Part shown: positions 21,037-30,025 of the stretch, one piece after another | How the letters are laid out: the number at the start of each line of letters is the position of its first letter | Position numbering within the stretch: the stretch's first letter is position 1 | From: Paulinella micropora | Taxonomy: Eukaryota > Cercozoa > Imbricatea > Euglyphida | Reading direction: 5' to 3' | Assembly: GCA_009731375.1 (NCBI GenBank) | Contig: BJOX01000069.1 | Location: forward strand, 1,069,776-1,119,122 | Length of the DNA: 49,347 nucleotides | Notes under the pieces: generated by a model | Told to the model about the DNA's origin: nothing | Databases searched by the model: none | Seen by the model: only the letters and a program-made list of their open reading frames with translations | Position numbers and translations under genes: made by a program

Positions 21037-21529
21037 TGTTAGATGTATCATTGTTTTCTTTTTTTGGTTTCTCGGGTTGTTGGTTATAAACATTGACACT
21101 AACACGGCTGGATTTCTTGCCTCCCTTCTTAGGTTGTTCTTCCTCACTTTCCTCGCTCTCACTCTCGCTCTCTTCTAATTCAGGCACTTTCTTTTTTACC
21201 GCTTTCTTCGCCTTCTTCTGTTTAGTCTTCAATTTAATACCCGCAACCCGTTGGGCGACGATATCTACAAAGTCTTGTTCTACTTCCTCATCCGAACTGC
21301 TTTCCTCACTTATCTCACCGTCCCGCCCATCAATCATATCCTTAGCCAACTGTTTCTTAGACACGTGGTCCATCTTTTCGTCGTCATTCATTTCTTTCAC
21401 ATTTTTAGCCTCTTCCTCCGCTAGTAATTCCCTAGCTCGTTCAATCTTTCTTTGCCTCGCATACTGTCTCTTCATTACAGTCGCTTTTTCAAGGTTCTTT
21501 ATGGCAATCTCTCTATTACCTCTTGGCAT
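21020..21529 (-). CDS. highly charged, disordered protein of unknown function
   Basis: 169 codons from the ATG at 21529 (MPRGNREIAIKNLEKA...) to TAA 21022-21020. An earlier ATG at 21610 would overlap the divergent tail-fibre gene start (21602), so the inner one is chosen. Residues 1-60 are basic and helical. Later come Ser/Glu-rich (EESSSDEEVE; ESESESEESEEE) and Lys-rich stretches, giving an extremely polar, probably disordered protein. It is divergent from the tail gene with a 72-bp intergenic region carrying a palindrome. I do not recognise a family. A nucleic-acid or scaffolding role would be only a guess. Confidence 0.6.
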   Translation of the reverse strand: MPRGNREIAIKNLEKATVMKRQYARQRKIERARELLAEEEAKNVKEMNDDEKMDHVSKKQLAKDMIDGRDGEISEESSSDEEVEQDFVDIVAQRVAGIKLKTKQKKAKKAVKKKVPELEESESESEESEEEQPKKGGKKSSRVSVNVYNQQPEKPKKENNDTSNIFLKF

Positions 21530-21569
21530 CGTTTGTTTCGGTTGTATATCTAACCAAAAATAATTTTTA

Positions 21570-21591
21570 TTCGGATTAATTATTATCCGAA
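21570..21591. promoter_or_regulatory. palindrome in the divergent promoter region
   Basis: TTCGGAT and ATCCGAA arms (7 bp) with an AT-rich 8-base loop, centred between the divergent genes starting at 21529 (minus) and 21602 (plus). It could bind a dimeric regulator. Confidence 0.4.
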
Positions 21592-21601
21592 ATATATACT
21601 G

Positions 21602-24600
21602 ATGGCTCAATATAAATCATTACTCGGCCTTAATGAGCTAGCTGTTGATAGTCTGGATATACTTAACCTTGATTTAACGAACACTAATATTATTGGCTTA
21701 AACACAGATAGAGTGCCAGAAGATGCGGACCCCGTAAATCTTTATTACACTGACGGCCGATTTGACACACGACTGGCTACTAAAAACACAACGGACATAA
21801 AAGAAGGAACTAATCTATACTATACTGATGGAAGGTTTGACACAAGATTTTCAACTAAATCAATAGATGCTTTAAGTGATGTAGTCATAACAGGCACACC
21901 CGCCGATAACCAATTGCTCATTTATAGCACGGGTCAATGGAGAAATGTGGTATCACCATTTCTGAGATTAGATGGTCTCACTATGATGCTAGGAGATTTA
22001 AATATGGGAGGTCTTAGTATTGTAAATGTAAGCACTGTTGACAGCATTGATGTTTCCGCCCTTGATGCTTCTGTGGTTAAACTAACAGGCAACCGAACAA
22101 TAACGGGAGCAAAGAATTTTTCTACGAATAGACTGAGAGTGAGTGGTAATACTGCGCCTACTTCTGGGGCGGGTATAGAATTAGCATATGACGGCGATGT
22201 CAAAGCTGGTATATTAACTTCAATTGATAGAGATACAGTCACATATAAACCATTCATATTTGGAGGTGATTCATTTTATTTTGGCGGAGGGTCGGGCGAT
22301 ATATTCACCATTTCAAATACGGAAGTAAAGACAATGAAACCGCTAAATATGAACAGCCAAAACATTACTTCTGTTGGCACATTAAATGGAAAATTGGTAA
22401 GTGATTTACTTTCAGAGCATACGGCAAACAATACCAAAGTGTCAGCAGATGGTTCAGTAGATACACACAGCGATGTATTAATTACAGGCACACCCGCCGA
22501 TAACCAACTTCTAATATACAGCACAGGACAATGGAGAAATGTTGCTTCACCTTTTCTACGACTAGACGGCACAGCAAGTATGACGGCAGGTTTAAATATG
22601 GGCGGTTTTGAGATTACAAATGTCGGCAATGTTGATGGTATTGATGTTTCTACCCTTGACACTTCGGTAGTCAAACTAACGGGAGACCAAACCATAGCAG
22701 GAAATAAAACTTTTAGTGGATTACTAACAGCAAATAGTGGATGTAAATTATCTATTCAAAACAAAGTAGACGGAGGAAACGGGCAAGGTATATTTATGTG
22801 GGATACCGATGATACGAGTTGGGGTATTTATCTGGCTACTGGAAATATAAGCGGAAAAAGTATATCTGGTGGTACAGCCACATTAGGAAACGATTTTGGT
22901 TTTGGTTTTAGGTTTAGGGCTTGGAATGATGCGTCAGTTGGCTTTATATGGGAGAATTCTTCAGAACAATTATTAATGTCGTTAAATGGGAAAAACGGAA
23001 CTTTATGGACGAAAGGATTAATAACGGCGAGTGCGGGAATTTCAACAACAACATTGATAGCGAGTGGTTTAATAACAGCAAATGCGGGTATTGATATGAA
23101 AAGTCAAAGCATAACGAACGTAAATCTTGTTGATGATGTTGATGTTTCTGTCCTTGATGGTTCGGTGGTTAAAACCTCAGGAAACCAAATCATAGCAGGA
23201 ATTAAAACATTTAGTAGCGGTCTTGAAATAACAGGAAATTCAACGAACGCGACAACAAAGGGAACATTCGTGGTTTTTAACTCCACAGCCAATATAGGAA
23301 CTATCGGATGCCTTGATATGGGCACGGGTGTAAATTATAACTTTGAAATAAATGCGAAAAAAATAAGTTTCATTATTGATGGGGCGATAGTCGGTTGGGT
23401 AAATGCTTCGGGGCTAGATTGTAATAGTAGCAAAATAGCCAACCTTGGAACTCCGACATTAGCGACCGATGGAGCGACAAAAGGGTATGCGGACACATTG
23501 GACGGGCAAAATGTAAAACTAACAGGAGACCAAACAATAACGGGAATTAAAATATTTAATGGAAGTAGAAATGATATAAGAGCGCTAAATTTGTTAAGCC
23601 AAGCCGATTTTAATAATGTAGATATCATTAATGGCGGAAATATTACATACAATGGGGCACGTATATTAAAACAAAATGGAGGAGATATATTCTTTTCACA
23701 GACAACTGGTGATTGGCAGTCTTTCTTATATACTTTAAATACTGCTTCAAGCGGAACCGCCGACCAATGAGGTTATGTATTCGCAAATGTAGCATTTGAC
23801 GCAAAAGGAGCGGGGCTTTATATTTCAAAACTTACAGATGCTAAATTTCTTTCATCTGATATTGTCCGTTTCAACAATGCTGGTGGTATGAAGTTTTATG
23901 GTGCTTTGGATATGAATTCAAACAACATAACAAGTGGCGGAACGATAACAGGAACAACAATAACAGGAACAACGATAACCGCGAGCACCAAAATAACAAC
24001 AGCGACAGGTAAGCAGATAAGCATAGGCAATACAACAAAGGGGACGGGGCCATCGGCTGGATTAGAAATATATGGAGCCTTTGGTGATTTTACTGCGGGG
24101 CCGCATATACAAGCGATTACAACGGAGGACGCATATCCATTATTTACAATAGCTAATTTAGGACATAACAATATAATTCTTGCTTTTTGATGCTTATTTG
24201 GATAATGCTGGATGGAAATCAAGTGCTTCTGGAGCAAATTTCCGAATAGCAAAGATAAGTAATACACTCTCTTTTGGCTATAAATCAGGAATAACGGCGG
24301 GGAGTGCTATAACATGGTCTGAGGCGATGAACATAGATAATGCGGGGTTGATAACTGGTAATGTGGGAATAACAACAGCACTAAGCAAACCAATAATTAT
24401 AGGAAACACAACAAAAGGAACAGGAGCAACAGGAGGATTAGAATTGTATGGAACAGAAGCCAATATCGCAGGACCACACATACAAGCATTCGTTAATACA
24501 TCCGCTTATCCTATATTTCAACAATTAAACTGGGGGCGAGACAATATCAATTTAGTTTTTGATGCTTATTTTGATGGCACGAACTGGAAATCAAGCAACA

Positions 24601-25667
24601 GCGGGTCAAACTTTCAAATTCAAAAAGGTGGCAAACTCGCTTTTTATTATAAATCGGGAATAACAGCGGGAAGCAATATAACATGGTCAGAAGCAATGAA
24701 CATTAGCACAGCAGGATTATTGACAGCAAATGCGGGGATTACATACACAGGAACACTAACAACGGCAGTTGCTGGCAGTGGAGCGAAGATAGGAATTCAA
24801 GGAGCAACAAACGGGGGAAATACCCGCGGAATATTTATGTGGGATACTAGTGATTCGGCATTGGGTATTTATATGGCACAATCTGGGGCTAATAAAGCAT
24901 TAAGTGGAACAGGAACGGCACCAGCAGGAAATGGATTTAGTAGTTATGCCGTAAGATTTAGATCGGGTGCGGACACGACCCACGGCTTTGTGTGGGAAAA
25001 TGCAAGTGATGTTGCTTTAATGTCGTTGAGAGGGAGCGATGGATTTTTGTGGAGCAAAGGTGGCTTTCAAACAGACAACTACATAACAATTAGCAACTCA
25101 ACCTCTCAACTTTACTTCGCGGACGGCACGACAACTACTTGCGGTATATGTTGGTCTGACACTAACCACGGCTTATTTTGTAAAAGAAACACAAATGAAA
25201 TGTATTTTAAGGAATACGGCACTTGTTATTTCCAAACCACAGGTTCAAACACGAGAGCAACACTTACAAGCAGTGGTATCGTTAATACTTCTGACAGGAG
25301 ACACAAAACTGACATAAGGGATGCTAAATTCTGCGGTTTGGATTTTATCAATGCTCTTAAACCAAAGTGCTTCAAACTTAGAGAATCAAAAAGAGAGAAT
25401 TGCGGATTTATCGCTCAGGATATTGAAGAATTAGTTGAAAAAAAGTTAATATGTTTTAATCCAGTTGAAGACCATAAAGTGTCAAAAGAAGACGGGACAA
25501 CAGAAGAATTAAAAACAATGAACTATTTTGATTTAATAGCGCCAATAGTCAAAGCAATCCAAGAGTTATCCGAAAAGGTGAATAATTTAGAAAAAGAAAA
25601 TAAAAATCTTATGAATATAATCCAAGACCAAACCAATTTAGTAGCACTTACACCCAATGCCTCCTAG
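21602..25667 (+). pseudogene. tail-fibre-like protein with C-terminal S74 chaperone/autoprotease, broken in two places
   Basis: About 1355 codons from ATG 21602 to TAG 25667. The N-terminal part repeats a NLYYTDGRFDTR phrase, typical of phage and giant-virus fibre shafts. Four modules of the form VDVS-LD-SVVK-TG-Q-I-G-KTF follow, then two related ligand-type blocks (GIFMWDTDD/GIFMWDTSD). The C-terminus (from Ser at 25290) is a peptidase S74 domain: SDRRHK has the Ser-Lys pair five residues apart that self-cleaves the trimerisation chaperone, then GLDFINALKPKCF and GFIAQDIEEL, then a coiled coil. Breaks: an in-frame TGA at 23768-23770, and an extra base at about 24184 (TTT-TGA-T). The internal duplicate at 24541 shows where the frame should run. 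Presumably the host-attachment fibre. It overlaps the next gene by 11 bp. Confidence 0.85.
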
Positions 25668-26001
25668 ATTACACCCACCGCCACCTATTATTGATATGGC
25701 AGATGGCGAGATGACACCCGAACTCAAAAATCGTGTGCTAGATGTCCAAATTAAGCAGGAAGAAAAAAAAATTGACCACGAATACGAGGACAGCTGGGAT
25801 TGCTGTTTGACTAAGCGAAAAACCGACAGCAGTCTTATTAAATACTTATTTCAAATGGGTATCATTATCGCGATTATAACCCTTTGTATCGTGAGGCTGT
25901 CTGAAAAGAACTTGCTGTGCGAGGTTGCTAACACTTATGTAGGCATTTTGACCTTACTTATCGGCATCTGCCTTCCTTCGCCTTCTAGTTCAAAGAAGTG
26001 A
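25657..26001 (+). CDS. small two-span membrane protein
   Basis: 114 codons. A Pro-rich start, an acidic/basic middle (residues 20-60), then two hydrophobic spans at about residues 66-84 and 93-107 with a short Ser/Lys tail. The start overlaps the tail gene end by 11 bp, suggesting coupled expression. Small membrane proteins of this kind are common in PLVs and virophages and may sit in an internal or outer membrane. I do not recognise the family. The stop is TGA, and the downstream 17 codons are open, so readthrough cannot be excluded. Confidence 0.6.
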   Translation: MPPRLHPPPPIIDMADGEMTPELKNRVLDVQIKQEEKKIDHEYEDSWDCCLTKRKTDSSLIKYLFQMGIIIAIITLCIVRLSEKNLLCEVANTYVGILTLLIGICLPSPSSSKK

Positions 26002-26235
26002 GCATTCATACAGATAGACTTTATACCAAGAGCTATCACCAGCACAGATTAGCGGAATAGCTTCATCAAGACTCACACACCAGTCGCTCATCGGCTTATA
26101 CACACATCCTTGTTTTATACACCACACACAACTTTCATTTTTTTTATCGCTGACCCGCGAATAGAAATCACAGGCGGACCTAGCAGAAATATTAATTAAT
26201 AAAAAGTTTATGAGCATTAGTATAGGCGACATCAC
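25990..26235 (-). CDS. secreted cysteine-rich small protein
   Basis: 81 codons on the minus strand, convergent with the membrane-protein gene (12-bp overlap), in the only stretch of this region with no plus-strand gene. Residues 4-18 are hydrophobic and end A-R-S-A, a plausible signal peptide. The mature part has seven Cys (including CVWC) and several Trp/Tyr, suggesting a disulphide-bonded extracellular domain. No family is recognised. It could be a host-interaction or virion-surface protein. Confidence 0.45.
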   Translation of the reverse strand: MMSPILMLINFLLINISARSACDFYSRVSDKKNESCVWCIKQGCVYKPMSDWCVSLDEAIPLICAGDSSWYKVYLYECSLL

Positions 26236-26249
26236 GAAACGGTATCACG

Positions 26250-26618
26250 ATGGACTATAAATACCAAAAGATTATTTTTCTGAGTAATGATTTTGTTGGC
26301 GGGGTTAATGGTAGCAAGACGTTCGACAAAAACATTCAAATGAACTTTACCCCAACTAGAATGAATGTTAAGTTTATCCACTATATGAATGACGTATCGG
26401 AAACGAAAACAAAAATCCTTTATATGGACCGTATCGGCATTATCGGCACATTCGCCGACAGCACCACGGCGAACATTTCAAATCTCAGCTACAATTTAGG
26501 TATTATTAATTGGACCGACGGGCAATACACATTTAAAGTGCTTAAAACAGACAGCGGTAATATTGAGACCGACCAACTAGCTGGAAGAATTGTTATTTGT
26601 TTAGAATTTCTGGGGTAG
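26250..26618 (+). CDS. probable small structural protein, unknown
   Basis: 122 codons (MDYKYQKIIFLSNDF...). It alternates short hydrophobic and polar segments, as expected for an all-beta fold, with no signal peptide or membrane span. It lies directly upstream of the packaging ATPase, inside the morphogenesis block. The stop TAG lies inside a perfect hairpin (26615-26635). Position and beta-rich composition suggest a minor virion component. I do not recognise the family. Confidence 0.6.
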   Translation: MDYKYQKIIFLSNDFVGGVNGSKTFDKNIQMNFTPTRMNVKFIHYMNDVSETKTKILYMDRIGIIGTFADSTTANISNLSYNLGIINWTDGQYTFKVLKTDSGNIETDQLAGRIVICLEFLG

Positions 26619-26635
26619 GGGCCTGCTCCCCCTAC
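26615..26635 (+). terminator. gene-end hairpin
   Basis: GTAGGGG and CCCCTAC arms (7 bp), 7-base loop, with the stop TAG in the 5' arm. It is followed by CCCCGCCAGTAAAG, nearly repeated after the capsid gene (CCCCGCCAGTGAGG, about 32453). Confidence 0.55.
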
Positions 26636-26663
26636 GACCCCGCCAGTAAAGAAAATATATATA

Positions 26664-26678
26664 TTTTTCTATATATAG
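26664..26678 (+). promoter_or_regulatory. viral promoter-like motif (ATPase)
   Basis: TTTTTCTATATATAG, about 47 bp before the ATPase ATG. Confidence 0.5.
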
Positions 26679-26690
26679 TTTTTTGAGGTT

Positions 26691-26724
26691 GTAGGAGGTT
26701 TTTTTTTGAAAAAAAAGCTCTTAC
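26691..26724 (+). promoter_or_regulatory. 5' leader hairpin (ATPase)
   Basis: GTAGGAG pairs with CTCTTAC (one G-U) around a T-run/A-run inner stem. ATG follows after one base (26726). Homologous hairpins precede the penton and the surface-protein genes. Confidence 0.55.
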
Positions 26725-26725
26725 A

Positions 26726-27550
26726 ATGGAAAAAATTAACGATATACGAGTTAGACCAGTCAAGCAAAACGGAGATGGCGACAAGTTGGCAAAAGGATAT
26801 AAGTTATTTGATGAACCGTATGCCAATATATTTCTTCTCGCTCGCAAGAAGAGTGGCAAGACGACCGCACTGTTTGAAATCCTGAAACGAACGACCGACA
26901 AAAAGACCCGCATTGTTATTATTGCCAGCACAATACACAAGGACCACATTTACAAAGAAATGGTGAAGCACTTCAAGAAGAAAGGAAACCCGATGGCAAT
27001 ATATACATATTTGAAGACGGATGGATACAGTGTGATTGATTACGAGTTAGATAAACTGAATAAACCTGATGAGGAGCAAGAAGGCGAAATTGTTCAAGAC
27101 GGTAAAGAGGAAGTAGAAAAACCAAAATTTTTATACTTTGGAAAAGAGGAAAAGAAGAAACAGGAGGGAGGCGAAAAGGTTGAGAGACCGAGCAAATACA
27201 TTACACCAGAAGTTGTTTTCGTGTTGGATGATTTGGGTAGCGGGCTCAGAGATAAATCAGTTAGCGATTTATGTAAAAAAAATAGGCATTACAAAAGTAA
27301 AGTGATTATGAGCTCTCAGTATCTTAATGACCTACGACCTGAGGCAATTAAACAGCTGGACTACCTACTCATTTTTCCTGGTCAGAGTGTTGATAAAATT
27401 GAACTCGTGTATAAGCATCTGGACCTCGGCTATGACCTTGAATACTTCATTGAAAAATACCACGAGGCGACAAAAGAACGGTTTAACTTTTTGTATGTGG
27501 ATGCGGTGTCTGATGAACTGAGGCAAAATTTCAACTATCGCTTGCGATAG
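26726..27550 (+). CDS. FtsK/HerA-type DNA-packaging ATPase
   Basis: 274 codons. Walker A at residues 39-47 (ARKKSGKTT) follows the ANIFLL strand, and Walker B at about 163-170 (VFVLDDLG) carries Asp168/169. SSQYLNDL at about 190-197 fits the sensor region. A charged Glu/Lys insertion lies between the Walker motifs (residues about 105-155). Size and motif order fit the A32-like genome-packaging ATPases of PLVs, virophages and giant viruses, which drive DNA into the procapsid. The frame is intact. It has a promoter motif plus leader hairpin upstream and a perfect hairpin downstream. Confidence 0.9.
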   Translation: MEKINDIRVRPVKQNGDGDKLAKGYKLFDEPYANIFLLARKKSGKTTALFEILKRTTDKKTRIVIIASTIHKDHIYKEMVKHFKKKGNPMAIYTYLKTDGYSVIDYELDKLNKPDEEQEGEIVQDGKEEVEKPKFLYFGKEEKKKQEGGEKVERPSKYITPEVVFVLDDLGSGLRDKSVSDLCKKNRHYKSKVIMSSQYLNDLRPEAIKQLDYLLIFPGQSVDKIELVYKHLDLGYDLEYFIEKYHEATKERFNFLYVDAVSDELRQNFNYRLR

Positions 27551-27556
27551 TCTATT

Positions 27557-27572
27557 GTCCCGCTTGCGGGAC
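27557..27572 (+). terminator. gene-end hairpin (ATPase)
   Basis: GTCCCGC-TT-GCGGGAC, perfect 7-bp arms, 7 bases after the ATPase stop. Confidence 0.6.
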
Positions 27573-27610
27573 TAATTTTAACAAAAGGTTTTTGTAATTT
27601 AAATTAATTA

Positions 27611-27630
27611 TTTTTTTCTATACAATATAG
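27611..27630 (+). promoter_or_regulatory. viral promoter-like motif
   Basis: TTTTTTTCTATACAATATAG abuts the ATG at 27631. Confidence 0.55.
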
Positions 27631-27948
27631 ATGCCAACATCACCAGTGATTATTTCACAACCAGCAGGATACAATATCGGATACAATCCTTCACCAATTA
27701 CAAAGATGCCACAAGCGGGAGGAAGAAAGAAGAAGGGAAAAAAGAAACAAACAGGAGGCAAAGTTAATTGGAAGAAAGTCGGACAAGCCATATTGGATGC
27801 TAATAGATTCATCAAGAAGAACCAATTGATTTCAAAAGGTGCTACTTTTCTGAGCGATGTCGGAGTTCCTTATGCGGACCGTGTAGCGAGGGCTGCGGCC
27901 AAACAAGGCTACGGCTTGCAACGAGGAGGAGCCGTTAAGTTTCGGTAA
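27631..27948 (+). CDS. small basic virion-type protein
   Basis: 105 codons. Residues 28-47 are Lys/Gly rich (GGRKKKGKKKQTGGK). A helical, amphipathic segment (WKKVGQAILDANRFIKKNQL) and a second helix ending in Gly follow. Small basic proteins with an amphipathic helix between the ATPase and protease genes recall adenovirus core or membrane-lytic peptides and occur in PLVs, but the similarity is by composition only. It could condense DNA or help escape membranes. The promoter motif directly at the ATG supports expression. Confidence 0.65.
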   Translation: MPTSPVIISQPAGYNIGYNPSPITKMPQAGGRKKKGKKKQTGGKVNWKKVGQAILDANRFIKKNQLISKGATFLSDVGVPYADRVARAAAKQGYGLQRGGAVKFR

Positions 27949-27980
27949 CCCCGCGGTAGGTTCAAATGTAAAATTTTATA

Positions 27981-28006
27981 TTAATTTTCTTTCTAACAAT
28001 ATACAT
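27981..28006 (+). promoter_or_regulatory. viral promoter-like motif (weaker)
   Basis: TTTTCTTTCTAACAATATAC directly before ATG 28007. The final G is C here. Confidence 0.4.
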
Positions 28007-29092
28007 ATGAAAAAATTAAGAAGAGGAGGTGTGCGAAAACAACGACCTCCGAGGATATACAGAACCAAAGATGGCCGACCATATATTAAAGTGAAAGGCA
28101 AACGAGCATATCTCAACTTTGGCGAGAAAACGAATGACCTTTCAACACTTCAAATTGTTAAACTATTTTTGAAATATATGGGGAAGGCAAAAACAAAGAA
28201 TACACGAAAGCCGAAGGAACGAATAGTTAAGTCCGAATTCAACCGTCTTGAATACGAGAACCGCAATCAGATACAAGACAACCTACAAAAAAAATATGAA
28301 CTAATACACGAGCAGGAAGAAAAGGAAAAGAAGTTAAGAGAACAGGCAGAAGATGAGAAGAAAAGAATAGAGAGGAAGGAGAATGCTGAAATTAAAGAAA
28401 GACAAGAAGAATTAATTAGGGAGGCGAAAAGAGAGCAAAAACTTATAGAGGATGTAAAATTTGAACAAGATAGAAAAAATAATCTAATGTTATTACCACC
28501 GCCACAGTTTCACCCTCAATACATACAAGGACCGCCACAAGCACCACCACAAGCACCACAGGGACCACCACAAGCACCACCCCAAGCACCACAAGCACCA
28601 CCACAAGCACCACCACAAGCACCACCACAAGCACCAGAAGAAAAACAGATGGCTTTGAAAACAAAAGAAGAGAAAAAGGCTGAAAAGGAATTAAAAGAAA
28701 AATATATTGAATTAATGAAGGAAGCTGGATTTAAAAAGAAATTTATTAATAGCTTGACTAAAACAGAATTTGACAAACTTGGTAAAGGAATAGAGCAAGC
28801 AATAGCCAGCGCCCAATCAGCAGAAGAGCAGAAAGAACTGGCGGAACAATACAAAAAAGAATTAGAACAAGAAAAAAAGCAAGCGGAGGCCAAAGCCAAA
28901 TACTTTGAAATTAAAGATAAAGTAGCACACATCTCCGCAGGTTTAAGAAATGATTACAAGTATCCAAAATTGGATATACCCAAAACTTTGGGCCCTGCTT
29001 TGGAAGATAAAATGAAAGCTCTGGGCAAACCGCCACCAAAAAAAGTTAAAGGAAAACACACGACTGCGGGTATGGCAAGTTATAGTAGATGA
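28007..29092 (+). CDS. basic coiled-coil protein with Pro-Gln-Ala repeats, possibly fused to the protease by a frameshift
   Basis: 361 codons. The start is Arg/Lys rich (MKKLRRGGVRKQRPPRIYRT) with a KDGRPYIKVKGKRAYL basic module. Residues 95-160 are a long charged coiled coil. Residues 165-212 repeat P-P-Q-A-P, and a second coiled coil follows to about residue 310. It ends TGA (29090-29092). In the +1 frame, coding-like sequence begins exactly there (EGIDLGIDQNEMRKK...) and leads into the protease, so the two may once have been one protein, or may be joined by a +1 shift at AGA-TGA-G. Function is unknown. A virion core or scaffold protein would fit. Confidence 0.65.
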   Translation: MKKLRRGGVRKQRPPRIYRTKDGRPYIKVKGKRAYLNFGEKTNDLSTLQIVKLFLKYMGKAKTKNTRKPKERIVKSEFNRLEYENRNQIQDNLQKKYELIHEQEEKEKKLREQAEDEKKRIERKENAEIKERQEELIREAKREQKLIEDVKFEQDRKNNLMLLPPPQFHPQYIQGPPQAPPQAPQGPPQAPPQAPQAPPQAPPQAPPQAPEEKQMALKTKEEKKAEKELKEKYIELMKEAGFKKKFINSLTKTEFDKLGKGIEQAIASAQSAEEQKELAEQYKKELEQEKKQAEAKAKYFEIKDKVAHISAGLRNDYKYPKLDIPKTLGPALEDKMKALGKPPPKKVKGKHTTAGMASYSR

Positions 29093-29123
29093 GGGTATTG
29101 ATTTAGGAATAGACCAGAATGAA

Positions 29124-29948
29124 ATGAGAAAGAAACTCGCTGATTATTTGGGACTAAACCAAGCTGGTGCTGGGGCAAAAACGATGGAGGAATTAATACA
29201 CAAACTTTTAACGATAGCAACAATTAAGAAATATTTGAAAAAGGGTAAATACAGGAAAAAAATGAAGAAGAAGGATTATGTAAATAACTTAGTAACTGAA
29301 ATGAGAATTGACCCAAATATTAAAAATCAAGTTTCAAATCAGCTCAATATTGAACCAACCACAGAACCAACCACAGAACCAACAACCCAAGTTCAACCAC
29401 AAAATGAGGCAGTAACAGAGGCAGTAGATGGGGCAGTAGAAGCAGGGGGAGGAGGCCCATACCAAGGTTTAATGACTGATGAAATAGACAACATTATGAA
29501 ATATGATTGGTATTTGGGAACGGTAGCCAGCGATGAAATAAACAAACTTAAACCAGAAAAAAGAAAGAAGTATGGATTTATTATGAACTTGGATAAGTCT
29601 AGCCAACCAGGCTCACATTGGATTGCTGTTTGAATTGACCTAATTAAAGACAACTCTATTGAAATCTACGACCCGCTCGCACTGTATAATCCTACCGAGC
29701 TATTTCTACACCAAATGAAACAACTTATAGACAAGAGTAAGCCGAGCACATACCTGCTTATGAAGGTTAATCAAGTCAAAAACCAAAGCGACACGAGCAC
29801 AACCTGCGGGTGGCATAGTATTAGGTTTCTTAAAGAAAGAGCGAAAGGTAATATGTTTAAATTTGCCAGCGGTTGGACTGATTTGAAGGAAAAAGAAGCG
29901 GATGAGTTGAAAACACAGAACGGCTACGGCTTTGACACTTTTATCTAG
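29124..29948 (+). pseudogene. adenain/Ulp1-like maturation cysteine protease, interrupted by an in-frame TGA
   Basis: From ATG 29124 (or by shift from the previous gene) to TAG 29948. Residues 1-100 are basic, with a T-E-P-T repeat. The protease domain follows: His at 29616 (GSHWIAV), Asp at 29670 (EIYDP) and Cys at 29805 (TTCGWHSIRF), the order and spacing of the C5/C48 proteases that mature capsids in adenoviruses, PLVs and virophages. A TGA at 29631-29633 falls four codons after the catalytic His, at a position where related proteases usually have an aromatic residue. TGG to TGA is the simplest explanation. As written, the protein would lose Asp and Cys and be inactive. Confidence 0.8.
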
Positions 29949-29968
29949 GTAATTAAAACAAAAAATAT

Positions 29969-29984
29969 ATTTTCCAATATATAG
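29969..29984 (+). promoter_or_regulatory. viral promoter-like motif (penton)
   Basis: ATTTTCCAATATATAG, about 42 bp before the penton ATG. Confidence 0.5.
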
Positions 29985-29995
29985 TTTTTGAGGTC

Positions 29996-30024
29996 GTAGG
30001 AGGTTTTTGAAAAAAAGCTCCTAC
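29996..30024 (+). promoter_or_regulatory. 5' leader hairpin (penton)
   Basis: GTAGGAG/CTCCTAC arms with T5/A7 inner part. ATG at 30026. Confidence 0.6.
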
Positions 30025-30025
30025 A

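Noticed and set aside
21934-22257. Minus-strand frames opposite the tail-fibre gene
   Set aside because: Shadows created by its repetitive codon pattern. The plus strand has clear domain structure.
28516-28932. Minus-strand Cys/Gly-rich protein
   Set aside because: Antisense of the Pro-Gln-Ala repeats of the plus-strand gene at 28007-29092.
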